Source of the DNA: Pocillopora verrucosa
Lineage: Eukaryota > Cnidaria > Anthozoa > Scleractinia > Pocilloporidae
Direction of reading: 5' to 3'
Assembly: GCF_036669915.1 (NCBI RefSeq)
Contig: NC_089324.1
Location: forward strand, 3,871,244 to 3,935,243
Length of the DNA stretch: 64,000 bases
Made by a program: the position numbers and the translations under genes. The number at the start of each line of letters is the position of its first letter. Within the stretch, counting starts at the first letter, position 1. The notes beneath the pieces were generated by a model. It saw only the letters and a program-made list of their open reading frames with translations. It was not told the DNA's origin and searched no databases. Below, piece by piece: positions 34,501 to 44,810 of this stretch.

Positions 34501-36448
34501 ACAAAAAATATGGTGTTAGATTCATAATTATAGTTAAAAGTAAGGCAAAAAATTTATAACAAATGCATAAGGGTTAGCTAGTGTATCATTAAATTACAAA
34601 TTGAGATTTACCTTAGTTTGGAAGTATGAAAATGTTGTAACTTTGTGAAAGAAAGTCTGAAGGTGCCTAATAACATCATAATTACATTTAATGAAAAAAT
34701 TAACAATTAATCCATTATGTTCAGTTCCACTGAATCACGAGTTTCTATTTACCATGGCACTCCAAAAGTGTCTGTCCATCTTTTATTTGCCAAATGTAAG
34801 CCTTGTCATCTTCTCCACCAGAAACTGCCACTGAACTATTCACTGGTTCAATTGCCACAGAGAAGACAGAAGCTGATGAAGAAAAAGTAAACTTAAGTCT
34901 GTACTGGAGTCGATTGGCCCACCCTGCTGGATTTTATCCCAGTTTCCTTAACATAAATTAAGCTACCAGGAGTATCACTACTCCCCTTTGGATGGAATGC
35001 TAGTTCATCCCAAGGCATTTGTAAAAATCAGTTCAAAACTCCTTTGGCAAAAAAAACAACAACAATTAAAGCAACTTTTGGTGATGTAAAGACATGATTG
35101 CAGCCCTTATGTTTTCCTGATGGCAAGATATAATGGCTGATAAAATTTGCTTAACATTATAACTGTAATAATCACCAGTATGCTTTTGGAAGCTCAAGTC
35201 TGCATCATCTTTTTCAGCCATGCCAACACTTTCACCATCTTGATCATTCATGTCATCTGTGAAACCAACATCCTCCATTCCAACTGCAAGTCCATCTGGA
35301 AGTATAATTTGTTAACCCTTTAACCCCTGAGATTGATTAACACCTAGTTTCTCCTTACAATATCATCCCCAAATCACACATTTAGGTTATGAGAATAAAG
35401 GAAATGATCACCAACTAAAGAAGCTCTTGATTGTTAAACAAATTCTCCATGTGACAGCACCTCAGGAAATTTATCAAGCATAGTATAGAAAGTTTGCATG
35501 CTGATGTTAGGGTGTAAAGGATTAGAGAGGTATTTGAAGCCAGTTGACTAAAACATCGGTTGTTTTGAGATGTTATACTCTGAGTTATACTGTGGGCAGG
35601 GAATTGATCAGCACACATTTTGGCTGAATAAGGCCAAACGTCAAACTAATCACAACAGCCCACCAGAATGAAGAAAAATATCACAAGGAACTAACCAGGA
35701 GTAAGTGTAAACATAGGTGAATCACCTGAGGGGTGAAAAAATACTTGATCACATCACAGTTAGTTTTAGTTTTGCATGTGGTTGATTAAGAAGCTGGTGG
35801 AAACAACAACAAAAATGATTGGAGATTCAAGATTATCTATGACACTCAGTTGAAATTTCTATACTAAAACGACAAGGCAGCAAACATAATCTGCATAAAC
35901 CACTGCTGAGGGAGGGAGGGGGCGGGGGGGGGTTGGAAAAACAGGAGGGGTATCTAATTGAACAAGAAAACCACCTTAAGGTACTTAAACCCTTCCAGTG
36001 CCAGAGCCAGAAGTGATTAACAAATGATTTCTCCCCAAAATTAAAGAGATCGTCCAGTAGAGAAACAAGGTAATGAGAAAATACAAACTTATCAGCTTAC
36101 GGACGTCACTTCGATGCAATACCTGACGTTCTTATCTTGGCACTTACGAGCAAATAAGCAGGGGTCTTGAGAGTTTTTAACTTTCGCTTGTAATATATAG
36201 GGTTGTCTTTTGAGTTCACAACTTTCTATTTATGATGCTAGAGTTGGTTATTACAAATCGGGAATCTATACTGACATGCTAGCAAAACACGTGTGGAGAT
36301 TTTCAAGAGACTGTGAAGTCTTCATCGATATAACAGTAGTACCTTCCTCTGCTTCATCGTCACCATCTAAATCTACCACTTCTACAAAATCATCTTCCAA
36401 GAGCTCGATCTCTTGCTCTGGACTCTCTAGATTATTTTCTGCGTCCAT
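28571..36448 (-). CDS. AAMP: AAMP, angio-associated migratory cell protein (WD40), 11 exons
   Basis: Exons on the minus strand: 36343-36448, 35176-35295, 34753-34872, 33966-34105, 33219-33363, 32683-32766, 31505-31620, 30538-30623, 29950-30040, 29613-29767 and 28571-28646. All phases join, giving 1239 nt and 412 residues (human 434). The N-terminus is acidic ([21 protein letters not shown]), as in vertebrate AAMP. WD repeats follow, for example [81 protein letters not shown] and the final [14 protein letters not shown] is a cytoplasmic beta-propeller linked to cell migration and, through its yeast relative Sqt1, to ribosomal protein uL16 assembly; that role is family knowledge. Start is the MDAENN methionine, 145 bp from the TPGS1 start on the other strand. 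Confidence 0.95.
28805..29203. repeat. two TTAA MITE family A copies in opposite orientation
   Basis: 28805-29008 is a nearly complete + copy (CTCTTTAACTCCCAGATC ... GGGAGTTAAAGGG). 29035-29203 is a shorter copy in the reverse orientation. Together they form a loose inverted pair in the last AAMP intron. A further fragment lies at 29826-29935. Confidence 0.75.
29313..29450 (+). repeat. TTAA MITE family B, truncated
   Basis: AATAAAGGAAATGATCACCA through GTTAGGGTATAAAG; the 5' third is missing. Confidence 0.65.
31201..31407 (+). repeat. TTAA MITE family A, full length
   Basis: CCCTTTAACTCCCAAGATCT to GGAGGTAAAGGG plus TTAA; lies in an AAMP intron. Confidence 0.8.
31692..31845 (-). repeat. copy of the foldback/hammerhead-like element
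   Basis: On the minus strand it carries a degraded core, CTGACAA-AGGGCTAACACTC-AAAATGTCAGC, followed by the conserved GGCCAATTTACT, ACTAAATTACCCTG and CCCCCTTTATT tail. It is a single-armed copy in an AAMP intron. Confidence 0.65.
32160..32570 (+). repeat. adjacent TTAA MITEs, family A then family B
   Basis: 32160-32360 is a diverged family A copy. 32375-32570 is a family B copy (GAGTGACTAGAAACTAGTTT, GGTCGTGAGAATGAAGG, AGGAAATGTAGAGAGAATAT). Both lie in an AAMP intron. Confidence 0.65.
33470..33690. repeat. imperfect GACA/GACT-type microsatellite
   Basis: A run of degenerate tetranucleotides (GATGGACAGATG, ACAGACAGACAGACTGAC and so on) in an AAMP intron. A short Cys-rich open frame on the minus strand here is a by-product of the repeat. 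Confidence 0.8.
35319..35525 (+). repeat. TTAA MITE family B, full length
   Basis: TTAA followed by CCCTTTAACCCCTGAGATTG, ending GTTAGGGTGTAAAGGATTA; lies in AAMP intron 1. A truncated family C copy follows at about 35990-36090. Confidence 0.8.
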
Positions 36449-36593
36449 CTCTGAAATATTCTTACTTCGCCACAAATACTCGTGTGCTACCCTGTTTTTT
36501 CCCCCAGATAGAACACTTATTTTTCTATTCACGTACACTGAACTGAAGCGTAACTTCAATTCCAGTCTTTCTCGACTTTACAGAAAAACTAAA
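36449..36593. promoter_or_regulatory. bidirectional promoter region AAMP / TPGS1
   Basis: Only 145 bp lie between the divergent start codons, so the 5' UTRs must be very short or overlapping. Shared promoter use is inferred from the spacing. Confidence 0.7.
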
Positions 36594-39500
36594 ATGGCGG
36601 ATAAAAAGCCTTCCAAAACAAATTTGTTTGATGATCGAGATTCTAAACCAGAGAGAACGGAGAGTCCTCTTGACTTTCTCTGTGAGTAATTTTAAGTGAT
36701 GAAAGTAGGGTCATTTTTTTTTTCGAAGCTGAAGCAAGATTAAAAGAATTTTAAGCTAACCTTAGAAACAATGATTTTAATCAACATTTATCAACAAATT
36801 ATTTTGCAGCGCGCACTGGTATTACAAGTGACATCAAAGATGCAATAACTCTTATCATTGAAAACAGGCCTGAGGATCCAATCGCTTTTATGGCTGAGTT
36901 GTGAGTATCTCGATCCGCCAGCAGTGATTTACGAGTCTACAAAAATTGAAAATTTCATGTGTCCATTAACAACATTTTTGAATGATTGACTTAAGTTTTG
37001 ACAGCCGCGCGATCATAACCACGGCACTTGTGAAGGCCCATCAAAAACTGCTGCTAGCACATCATTCAAGACCATCTTTCCAAATCAACCTGGCAGCAGC
37101 CTATAACATCTTGAAACAACAGAAAAGTGAGTTGATAGTGTAAATTGGCCACCGTAAAGAGTTTAAAAGCAGACGTTGGGTTGTGTGTGTGTGTTGATAT
37201 GCAGAAAATGAAGCTACACTATTGGTCATCACCATATTCTCACCAACAGTGAAGCCCCATTTTCGGCATATAAACACAAACACAATCCACAGTTCCTCCA
37301 ATCACTCTGATGAAGGACTAACCCTAACCCTTTAAGTATTATCAACACAGTTGATAATACTTAATTACCCTGTTATACTTTCCCACCAATGCAGCACCAC
37401 AATTTCTTTTGAAACTTATCCCCTTTATTTATATGTTTTACAAGTACATGACTTGAACAGTTGTAAAAGCTCTAAACCCTTTAACCCCCAGAAGTGATAT
37501 ACATGTAACTTCTCCCTACAATATCCATACATTATCCAACAAAGAGATTATGAGAATACTCAAACTAATCAGGAAGAGGTTGTTATCATGATATAACACA
37601 AAATTCTTGTAACTAAGTTACATGGAAATGTGTAACAGCTGGATGGGAGAATTAACAATCAGATCTTAGGAGTTAAAGGGTTAAACCCTGAGAGACTGGC
37701 AAACATCTAATTTCACCTTACAATAATACTGCTGAATCATTCATTAACCCTTTAACTCCCAAGATCTCATTAGTAATTCTTCTTACTTAGTTTGGAGAAT
37801 TTGGAATTAAATGTGAATTGAATATTTTTCTCATTTCTCATTACTTGTCCGCTTGATATTGTACATATAGTGTAAGGAGAAATTCTGTCTCGGTCACAAG
37901 TGGGTCTTAGAGGGTCAAGATCATGGGAATATAGGGAATGATTGCCAACCTAATAAACTTCAATTGTTAAACAAATTCTCCTTCTAAAAACCAAAGGAAA
38001 TGTATAGAGAAGAGTTTGGAGAATCTAGATACTGATGTCAGGGTGTAAAGTGTTAACCTGTGCATCATGGGACAGACTTAGTCAGATTTTAAGTTAAAAT
38101 AGACTAGTTAAAAAATCGTTTCTTGTTTCTGTTAGATAGTAATGGTCTACGAGGACTTACTGGAAAAACATACAATGATTTATTGACTCTGTTATGCAAG
38201 TAAGGAGATCAAGTTATTACTTAAATCAGTGTTAACTGGTTTTAAATATTTATCAGAATGCCAGTTGTCCATCATCCTAACTATTAATTCACTATCATTG
38301 ATATTTAAAATTTCTTATTTTTGTAGAACTGGTAAGTTTCAGCCATTACATAGGGGTCTCATAGGCTCTTTAATTAGCTAAAGGGAGCTTAAGTACAAAG
38401 GTTTTTGAGATGGCAGCCAGAAGTTAAAAGTTCTAATTCTTGCTGCTCATTACACCTTTCTGGGCAGCACAGTTTGGTTTAAAATGTTCAATAACAACCT
38501 TGCAGCTGACACATTGGTGTCTAAGGGCTCCAGGAGTTTTATTCTTCTTTCAGTTGCTGTCCACATCTAAAAAAATGTCTCTGCTTTAGTTTTCTATTGT
38601 TTGTAAAAAGAACACCACATTCAAAAAGAGCATACTCAGTTTCACATCTGCTTCAGTCAAAACTTTCATTTCATGGAAGCTCAGGCTTGTCAACCTTTGA
38701 TATTAGTCTCAGGGAAAATAAGAAAATTTTAAAAATAACGTTTGAGTATTGTGAGAAGAGAACACTAAATCTCAAAAGAAAACACGCTGATGGCCAGAGG
38801 ATGACAGAATTCCTAGAACATCCTTTTACTCTTAAACAGCAAACAAAATTATATCAACTAACTTGACTGGCAGAAAATATTTTAGGAGTAACTTGTAAAT
38901 TACTTTATACTGAGTCAGTACTCTGTTCCAGAGACTTGACCGGGGCAGAATCTGAACCTCTCCAAAAGCGAATCATGTGCTTTAGCCATGAGGTGATTCG
39001 CTTTCCAGTTTTTAAACTTGGAGTTTTATCCACATTTATATATCAAGGTAAGAGCAGTAATTCACCTGTGGATGCTTGATTACTACCAATGACAAACTGT
39101 AATGAAAGATGTCTTTTGTTTTGGGTACTTTTATCTTGAAAGCTTTGTGCTACAGTTCCTAGATCTGAACTAGTTTCTGTGCAAGTTAATCATGTCTCTA
39201 GGATTTCTTTCTTCTCAAATTGACTGAATGCCACTTCTATACTGTACGTCTTTTGTTCTGAGTAGATGTCCAGTTCTAATAATGTTTTGCTCACAATTGA
39301 TTTCTCTGTAGACTTTTTGAAACAAGCGGAATCACTGTACAGTGAGTTGGACTTAACAGGAAGAGGTGCACATGATTCACTTCTGGTTACTTTTTTCTCT
39401 TAACCCTTTACCTCCCAGAAATAATTAACAACTAACCTCTCCCTATAATATCCATCATTATCCAGCAAAAAGATAATGAGAATACCCAAACTTATCCAAT

Positions 39501-41550
39501 AGAAGTTGTCATCTTGATCTAACGCCAAATTCTTGTAAATGATTTAAAGGGAAATATGTAGCAGCTGGAGGGGAGAATTGACAATCAAATCATAGGTGTT
39601 AAAGGGCCAAGAGTGACTAACAAATTTCTTTTTACATCATCAGAACCATCATCAGAACCTTGTCCCACAGGCAGGTGAACTGTAGAGCTGAAAATTTTTA
39701 TAATTGTTTTGTAGGCAAAGCTGATAAAAATCTCTGTGAAGCAATTTTAAATGAACTACGACAGGCAGTTGTCAAGACAACAGCTGATCCCATCAGGTCA
39801 GTAAAACAAAAACTTTTTTTACATCTAAAATGCACTATGGTGGACACCAATATACTTCTACATAAAAGCAGCATGGATGATTATGAAAAATTTCCAATAT
39901 TAGTCTTCTTTGATTGAAAGAGGGTGACAGGAGGATAGCCCGGGTGCTGCTCATTCTAGATTTGGAGCATTCTAGAACACTGTGATCAGCTCTGACGTAT
40001 TTTCATATCAAACCCTAGACTATGCATGCACCACCCTTACCCTGTGTGACCACTTTGTGGTTAAACAATTCCCCACCCACCCACCAGAGGGTGGGGGAAG
40101 TGGGAGGTGGGGTGTGTTATCATAAAGATGCGTGCATGGATGCTACAAGCTGTACCCTTTCATGTATCTTTTTTTTTTTATCAAGAGGGTTCTTCTTTCA
40201 TATATCAAGCTTGATACATGTTAATGAGTTCATCTTAACTTGCAGTATCATTCACACTGGCTCCATGTTGAGTTCTCAACGACTCAATAAAGTAATGGCT
40301 GAGGTTAGTTGGCAAATTTTCATTTGAGTATTGTTAAAGTAATCCAAGTTGCATTTTGCCCTGTGATTGGTCTAGAAAATTTGCTCCATCCTTTCAGCCA
40401 ATCAGATGCAAAAGTAAAACCAAACTTAGTCAATTGCTTTTCCTGCATTTAGGCAGTTTGGTTATTTTTCTTTTGAACTCCCATTAGTTTATAATGCTGT
40501 CATTCAATTTCTTTTTTTTTTTAATTTGGCCATTTTGGTTAGTTTTGTTTGAGCATAATGAATAATCACATAACACTAATTTTTAAAGAAAAAAAGATGG
40601 TTTTTTTTGTTTGAGATGAAAATGGACACTTGAAAATTCTTAACCCTTTAACTTCCAGTAGTGAATAACATCAAACTTCTCCCTATATTATCCATACATT
40701 ATTCAGCAAACAGGTGATGAGAATATTCAAACTTATCAGGTAGGGGCTGCTATCTTGATCTAGCATCAAGTTCTTAACTAATTTATATGGAAATGTGTAG
40801 CAGCTAGAGGGGAGAATTAACAATCAGATCTTGGGAGTTAAAGCCAGTGTTTGACCAGTATCACTTTTTGCATTTTATCAGGCATTACTGAAGAGTGGAG
40901 CAACCAGTCAGTTAATGGGCGCTGATGAATTCATTGTAAGCGCAGCAGAAATCCTGCTTGAACAGGTTTGACCAGTTTTAAAGCATATCCATCAATCGCA
41001 AAAAATCCAGGATTTCTGTGATTTTACTTAACTTTGCCCTGTGGTTGGTCCAGAAAACTCACGCCATCCTCTCAAGCAAGATGATGCAAAACTCATACCA
41101 ATCATGACTTGGTTGCCTGTGTTTTCCTGTGCCTTAGTTGGTTTGCTTCTTTTCACTTTGATTTCTCATTGGCTGTTCAGGGTATTTTCCTTTCTTCTGA
41201 TTGGTTGCTGTGAATACTTTGGTCTTGGTTTTTCAGCATTCAGTTGAAAAGCACTCTAAAAAGTCAAGTCACTGGAATGAGACATTATTCTATGTTCCAT
41301 GCTTGTGAAGAGACAGAAAACATCTCTGCTTTTATAGATGGCTAAGCTAACACTATGAAAAAGATTACTTTTTTCATACAACCCTTGCATGAAGAAACCT
41401 CAAGACTCGTCCAATGTTTCAAACCTTCAAGTCAGGTATCGTTTAAATCACCAGGAGTTTTATTTGTGTAGCCTTTTATTAGTTTTGTGAGTAAACTTAC
41501 TTTATGTGTGCATCATTTGTTTTTTTCATCAGATACCAGACTTAAGATGA
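36594..41550 (+). CDS. TPGS1: TPGS1, tubulin polyglutamylase complex subunit 1, 10 exons
   Basis: Exons: 36594-36681, 36810-36900, 37005-37126, 38136-38199, 38932-39047, 39312-39365, 39715-39796, 40246-40303, 40882-40965 and 41533-41550. All phases agree, giving 777 nt and 258 residues (mammals about 290). Family-like blocks are ENRPEDPIAFMAE, KLLLAHHSRPSFQINLAAAYN, GKTYNDLLTLLC, the FKLGVLSTFIYQDFLKQAESLY segment split between exons 5 and 6, and the C-terminal MGADEFIVSAAEILLEQIPDLR. TPGS1 is a non-catalytic subunit of the TTLL1 polyglutamylase complex that glutamylates tubulin in cilia and neurons. A partial copy of its 5' part lies at 63.4 kb. Exons 5 and 6 were assigned from phase and similarity and are the least certain. 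Confidence 0.88.
37130..37437 (+). repeat. interrupted copy of the foldback/hammerhead-like element
   Basis: The left piece (GTAAATTGGCCACCGTAAAG, TTTAAAAGCAGACG) and the right piece (CTCTGATGAAGGACTAACCC, then AATTACCCTGTTATAC and CCCCTTTATTT) are separated by about 130 bp of unrelated sequence. CTGATGA of the ribozyme-like core is intact but the GAAAC half is lost. It begins 3 bp after the exon 3 donor of TPGS1. Confidence 0.6.
37478..38055 (+). repeat. cluster of TTAA MITEs: family C, then family B with family A nested inside
   Basis: Family C 37478-37680 shares its right TTAA (37681-37684) with the left end of a family B copy. That B copy is split at its own internal TTAA by a family A element (37748-37914) flanked by TTAA (37744-37747) and TCAA (37915-37918). 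Family B then resumes at AGATCATGGGAATA and ends near 38055. All of this is in TPGS1 intron 3. Confidence 0.85.
39403..39605 (+). repeat. TTAA MITE family C
   Basis: TTAA then CCCTTTACCTCCCAGAAATA, ending GGTGTTAAAGGG; lies in TPGS1 intron 6. Confidence 0.75.
40345..40500 (+). repeat. CCAAT-rich dispersed repeat
   Basis: TTTTGCCCTGTGATTGGTCT and CAGCCAATCAGATGCAAAAG match the copies at 41036 and 61563 in the same orientation. Lies in TPGS1 intron 8. Confidence 0.6.
40644..40844 (+). repeat. TTAA MITE family C, full length
   Basis: TTAA at 40640-40643, then CCCTTTAACTTCCAGTAGTG; ends at GGGAGTTAAAG with the last bases changed. Lies in TPGS1 intron 8. Confidence 0.8.
41030..41265 (+). repeat. 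CCAAT-rich dispersed repeat, longest copy
   Basis: Runs from TTTGCCCTGTGGTTGGTCCA through CTCATTGGCTGTTCAGGGTA to CAGTTGAAAAGCACTCTAAA. The final word is the reverse complement of the start of the copy at 16371, which fixes one end of the family. Confidence 0.6.
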
Positions 41551-41758
41551 TGCTTGTGACACTGTAGGGAATTTCATCAAAAGATACACCCTTAATCAGG
41601 CACAGTGGCACAGGACAACCACTCTACATCAGCAGGATGAACTTCCAGGTGATAAGATTATTGCCACAGGCTAAACCTAAGCTCACGATGTTTATCAAAG
41701 AGTTTGCTAAGTGACAGATCCTCAACACACCATGGTCATCGCACTAATGCTACTTGCT

Positions 41759-41764
41759 AATAAA
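41759..41764 (+). promoter_or_regulatory. candidate polyadenylation signal of TPGS1
   Basis: AATAAA 209 bp after the TPGS1 stop codon. Confidence 0.5.
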
Positions 41765-44700
41765 CTGTTCATTCAAGAAAATATTTGCCACCCCTATCGC
41801 AGTATCATCATTTCACAGTCAATGTGTGTTTTTCCAACATCCTGATTTGTCACATTAGGGTTTTGATAGTCTCAAACAGGAAACAAGACTCTCTTGGAAA
41901 GTAAAGGAAAGAATTCTCTGCCTTTGATTGTTATTATACAACGGTACAAACTGTCAAGATGATAGATTGACATTTTAAAATGTTTGTTTAGTTACACGTA
42001 AAACCCACTTCTAACTTTCCATTGTACCCAGAGTAATTCTAAAGAGTGACCAGCATCTAATTTCTCCTTACGATGATACTGTTGAATCATTAATTGAGAT
42101 TATGAGAAGAAAGGAAATGATATTCAACCTACAACACTTTGATTGTTAAAAGAATTATTCTTGTCTCTACCCCCGATAGGAAATGTGTAAAAAAGGGTAC
42201 GGAGAACTTCCATAGTGATGTTAGGGTGTGAGCAGTGGGGACGGGTGGGGGATTGGATAAATTTCAATACGACGGCTGTCACTTTCAGAGGCAAGTCCTC
42301 CCCATTCCTCACACATATCCTTTAAGCAAGATCTGCACTCTATTTAGGTTACAATGAGAAGACAAGAAATTAAAATTGGGAGAGAAAGAAATGATAGGAC
42401 TTTTTTGCATTGATAAATCAAAACTAATCATCAAGCAATACTGTTAGACACTGAATGAACAACATTTGATCATTTTAACTACTTTATTCAAAAGCTAAAA
42501 GATACTTAGATTAAACAAGAATTATGCAAAGACACTCCATTGTAGGGCTGTACAATCAAGGCTGTGCTCTGGAAGAGTCTAGGTGCCACAGGCCACTAAC
42601 TTTTTATGGGGCAGGCTACCACCAATTTTTGAGATCAAACCATTCAGGCAATAAGAGATCCTTACAAGAGCACGGTTGGTCTACAAACCTAAAAACTGGT
42701 CCTCACCCCTCCCCCCTCTGCACAAGAAGGTCGTGCAGGCCATGACTGAAACTAGTAAGGAGTAAAAAGCTGCCCTCTTCACCATTGCTGTTATCTATTG
42801 CAACCATAATCTTTTGCACAAGTCTTTTCCTTTTTATTTAAGAACAATCAATTCTTTTATGTAAAGTAATTTATTTCACTCATTGACCTCATTGTGCAGT
42901 GAGGGTGGGGTGGGGAGCCTTAATTCTAAGAAAGCTTCAATAGCCTGAGGAAAGTCTCAACAGTGATCATTTAAGATTTGAAAACCTGCATGTTTTCATC
43001 AAATTGGTAATTCTCATCCTATGAAAGAGCACTGTCATTTTCAGAAGTGAGTCCTCCTAACTCAGCTGCTTGCCCATCCATTTCAAAAAAACTACAATTT
43101 GCTACCTTGAATAACCAAACATAAAAAGTGCTGCTCTAAAAGCAAGCTTAAAATTAACTTTTAAGCCATAAATTACATCATTGTTGCATGATATCCTAGA
43201 AAATACACCAATCTAAAGTTAACCCTTTAACTCCCAAGATCTGATTGTTAACTCTCCTCTCTAGCTGCTACACACTTTGTTGCAAATTAGTTACAAGAAT
43301 TTGGTGTTAGATCAGAGTAAAAACTTCTTCATGATAAGTTTGAGTATTCTAATTACCTTTTTGCTGGACGATGTATGAATAAATTAACTAGATACCTTAC
43401 TGACTCAACTAGATACCATCCTTAATTATAATTTTTAATCTCCATATGTACAAATGAGCTTGATTAAACGTTTTTTGCTCAAGAAGCAACAATATGAAAC
43501 AAGTACATCAAATTAAATACAATTCAGTGGCGTCGAAGTTAGACAAAGATTATGCAGAAGTTCTGTGTAATGTGCTATCAGAAGCCTCACTTATCAGATT
43601 TCAATAGCCTTCATAGGTCATATAAAAATCCTAAAAACAGTAATACTTGACTACCAGTTTTTCTACCAAAAAATCATAATTGAAAACAGAAACTTACATG
43701 TACCGAACGTAGAATCTAATGTTTCCTTATCTGCATCAAAGGCTCGACTGCTGATGCTCTTCATCTAATTAGATGCAAAACATTTTTGGAATAAGTTTGA
43801 CGCAACTCTTTAAGGACTATTGACCAACGTCACGAGCCAACTTATAAACTTTGTTCTCTCCTACGCTGATCATAAGACAGCCAATATAATATAACAAAGC
43901 TACCCCCCACAAATGTCTTGCAAAGGAATTAAGTTGTTCCCAGTCTTCTTCATAACGCGCGCTGTGTGAGTTTTCAATGTTAGGAAGAGGACTGGGAAGA
44001 GTAACCTACAGAAATGAAGGAAGTCTCCTATGTAGAGTGAAAAAACTCGGCGGTCAACATCTGCGTAAGCGTGTACGTTGAGAGGGCAATGCTGGAAGCG
44101 GCGAAAATGGCCCTACATCTCAATTGCAGGGTTTTTTTATGGCAAAGTTGAGATCGTGTATATGTTAGTACACACAAAGTTGATTAAAACAGCCTCTCAA
44201 GCGAAAGGGAGAAGGGTGGTTGTATCTAACAGTATTTTCAGTTACAGCTACCTTATAACTGCCACTTGACTTAGTCTTGCGGATTGACCGTTTGTCTCAC
44301 TCTGCATCTGTTAAAGACCTATCTGCTAAACGAAGGCCGTGTAAGGTTCGCCTGGAATGGTTCGCTTAAAGTGTATCAACGGTCAGTCAACAAGATCGAG
44401 TCGAGTTGCAATTGTAGTGTGAGTTAAGTTAGGAATACAGCCAAGAGAGATTCCTCCGGTCCTTGTGTTCCAGCAAGAAAAGCTTAAAAGAGTAATAATG
44501 TTTTTGGGAATTCAACAAAAATACCCCTGACTGAATAAGCTTTGAGTCAAAAAAGCCCCAAGTTTTCCTTCTAGTTCTCCTTTTCCCTATTTATGTTTCT
44601 ATTTAAAGATTTTTATGAACGTGTCAAATTTTTTTCGTGCATTTTACATGACACCGATTATTTTTCATGATTACCTTTAAGGGAGAATTAGCGCGCAGCT

Positions 44701-44780
44701 GGTAAAAATTGATCTGCGTATCCGACTAAAGACCGCTGAGCTAAACCGGCATGAAAACATTTTTCTTTCACTATATGCTT
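41765..44780. other. region without a firm gene between TPGS1 and the TRIM-NHL pseudogene
   Basis: Contains a family B MITE (42036-42230) and a truncated family C copy (43223-43385). One candidate first exon lies on the minus strand at 43698-43764 (ATG AAG AGC ..., 22 codons then a GTAAGT donor). A short acidic frame near 43020-43065 (ELGGLTSENDSALS then stop) could follow it, and a similar stretch (EEWGGLASESDSRR) is at about 42260-42310. This is too weak to call as a gene. A tRNA-like A box (TTTAGCTCAGCGG, minus strand) lies near 44735. Confidence 0.4.
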
Positions 44781-44810
44781 ATAGCTCCTGACCTAATGTT
44801 GATGTTTATT

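Noticed and set aside
36210-36593. Long upstream extension of the TPGS1 exon 1 frame (about 128 extra codons)
   Set aside because: It runs antisense over AAMP exon 1, is rich in Ser as a mirror of acidic codons, and has no family similarity. Only the part from the ATG at 36594 is homologous and duplicated at 63.4 kb.
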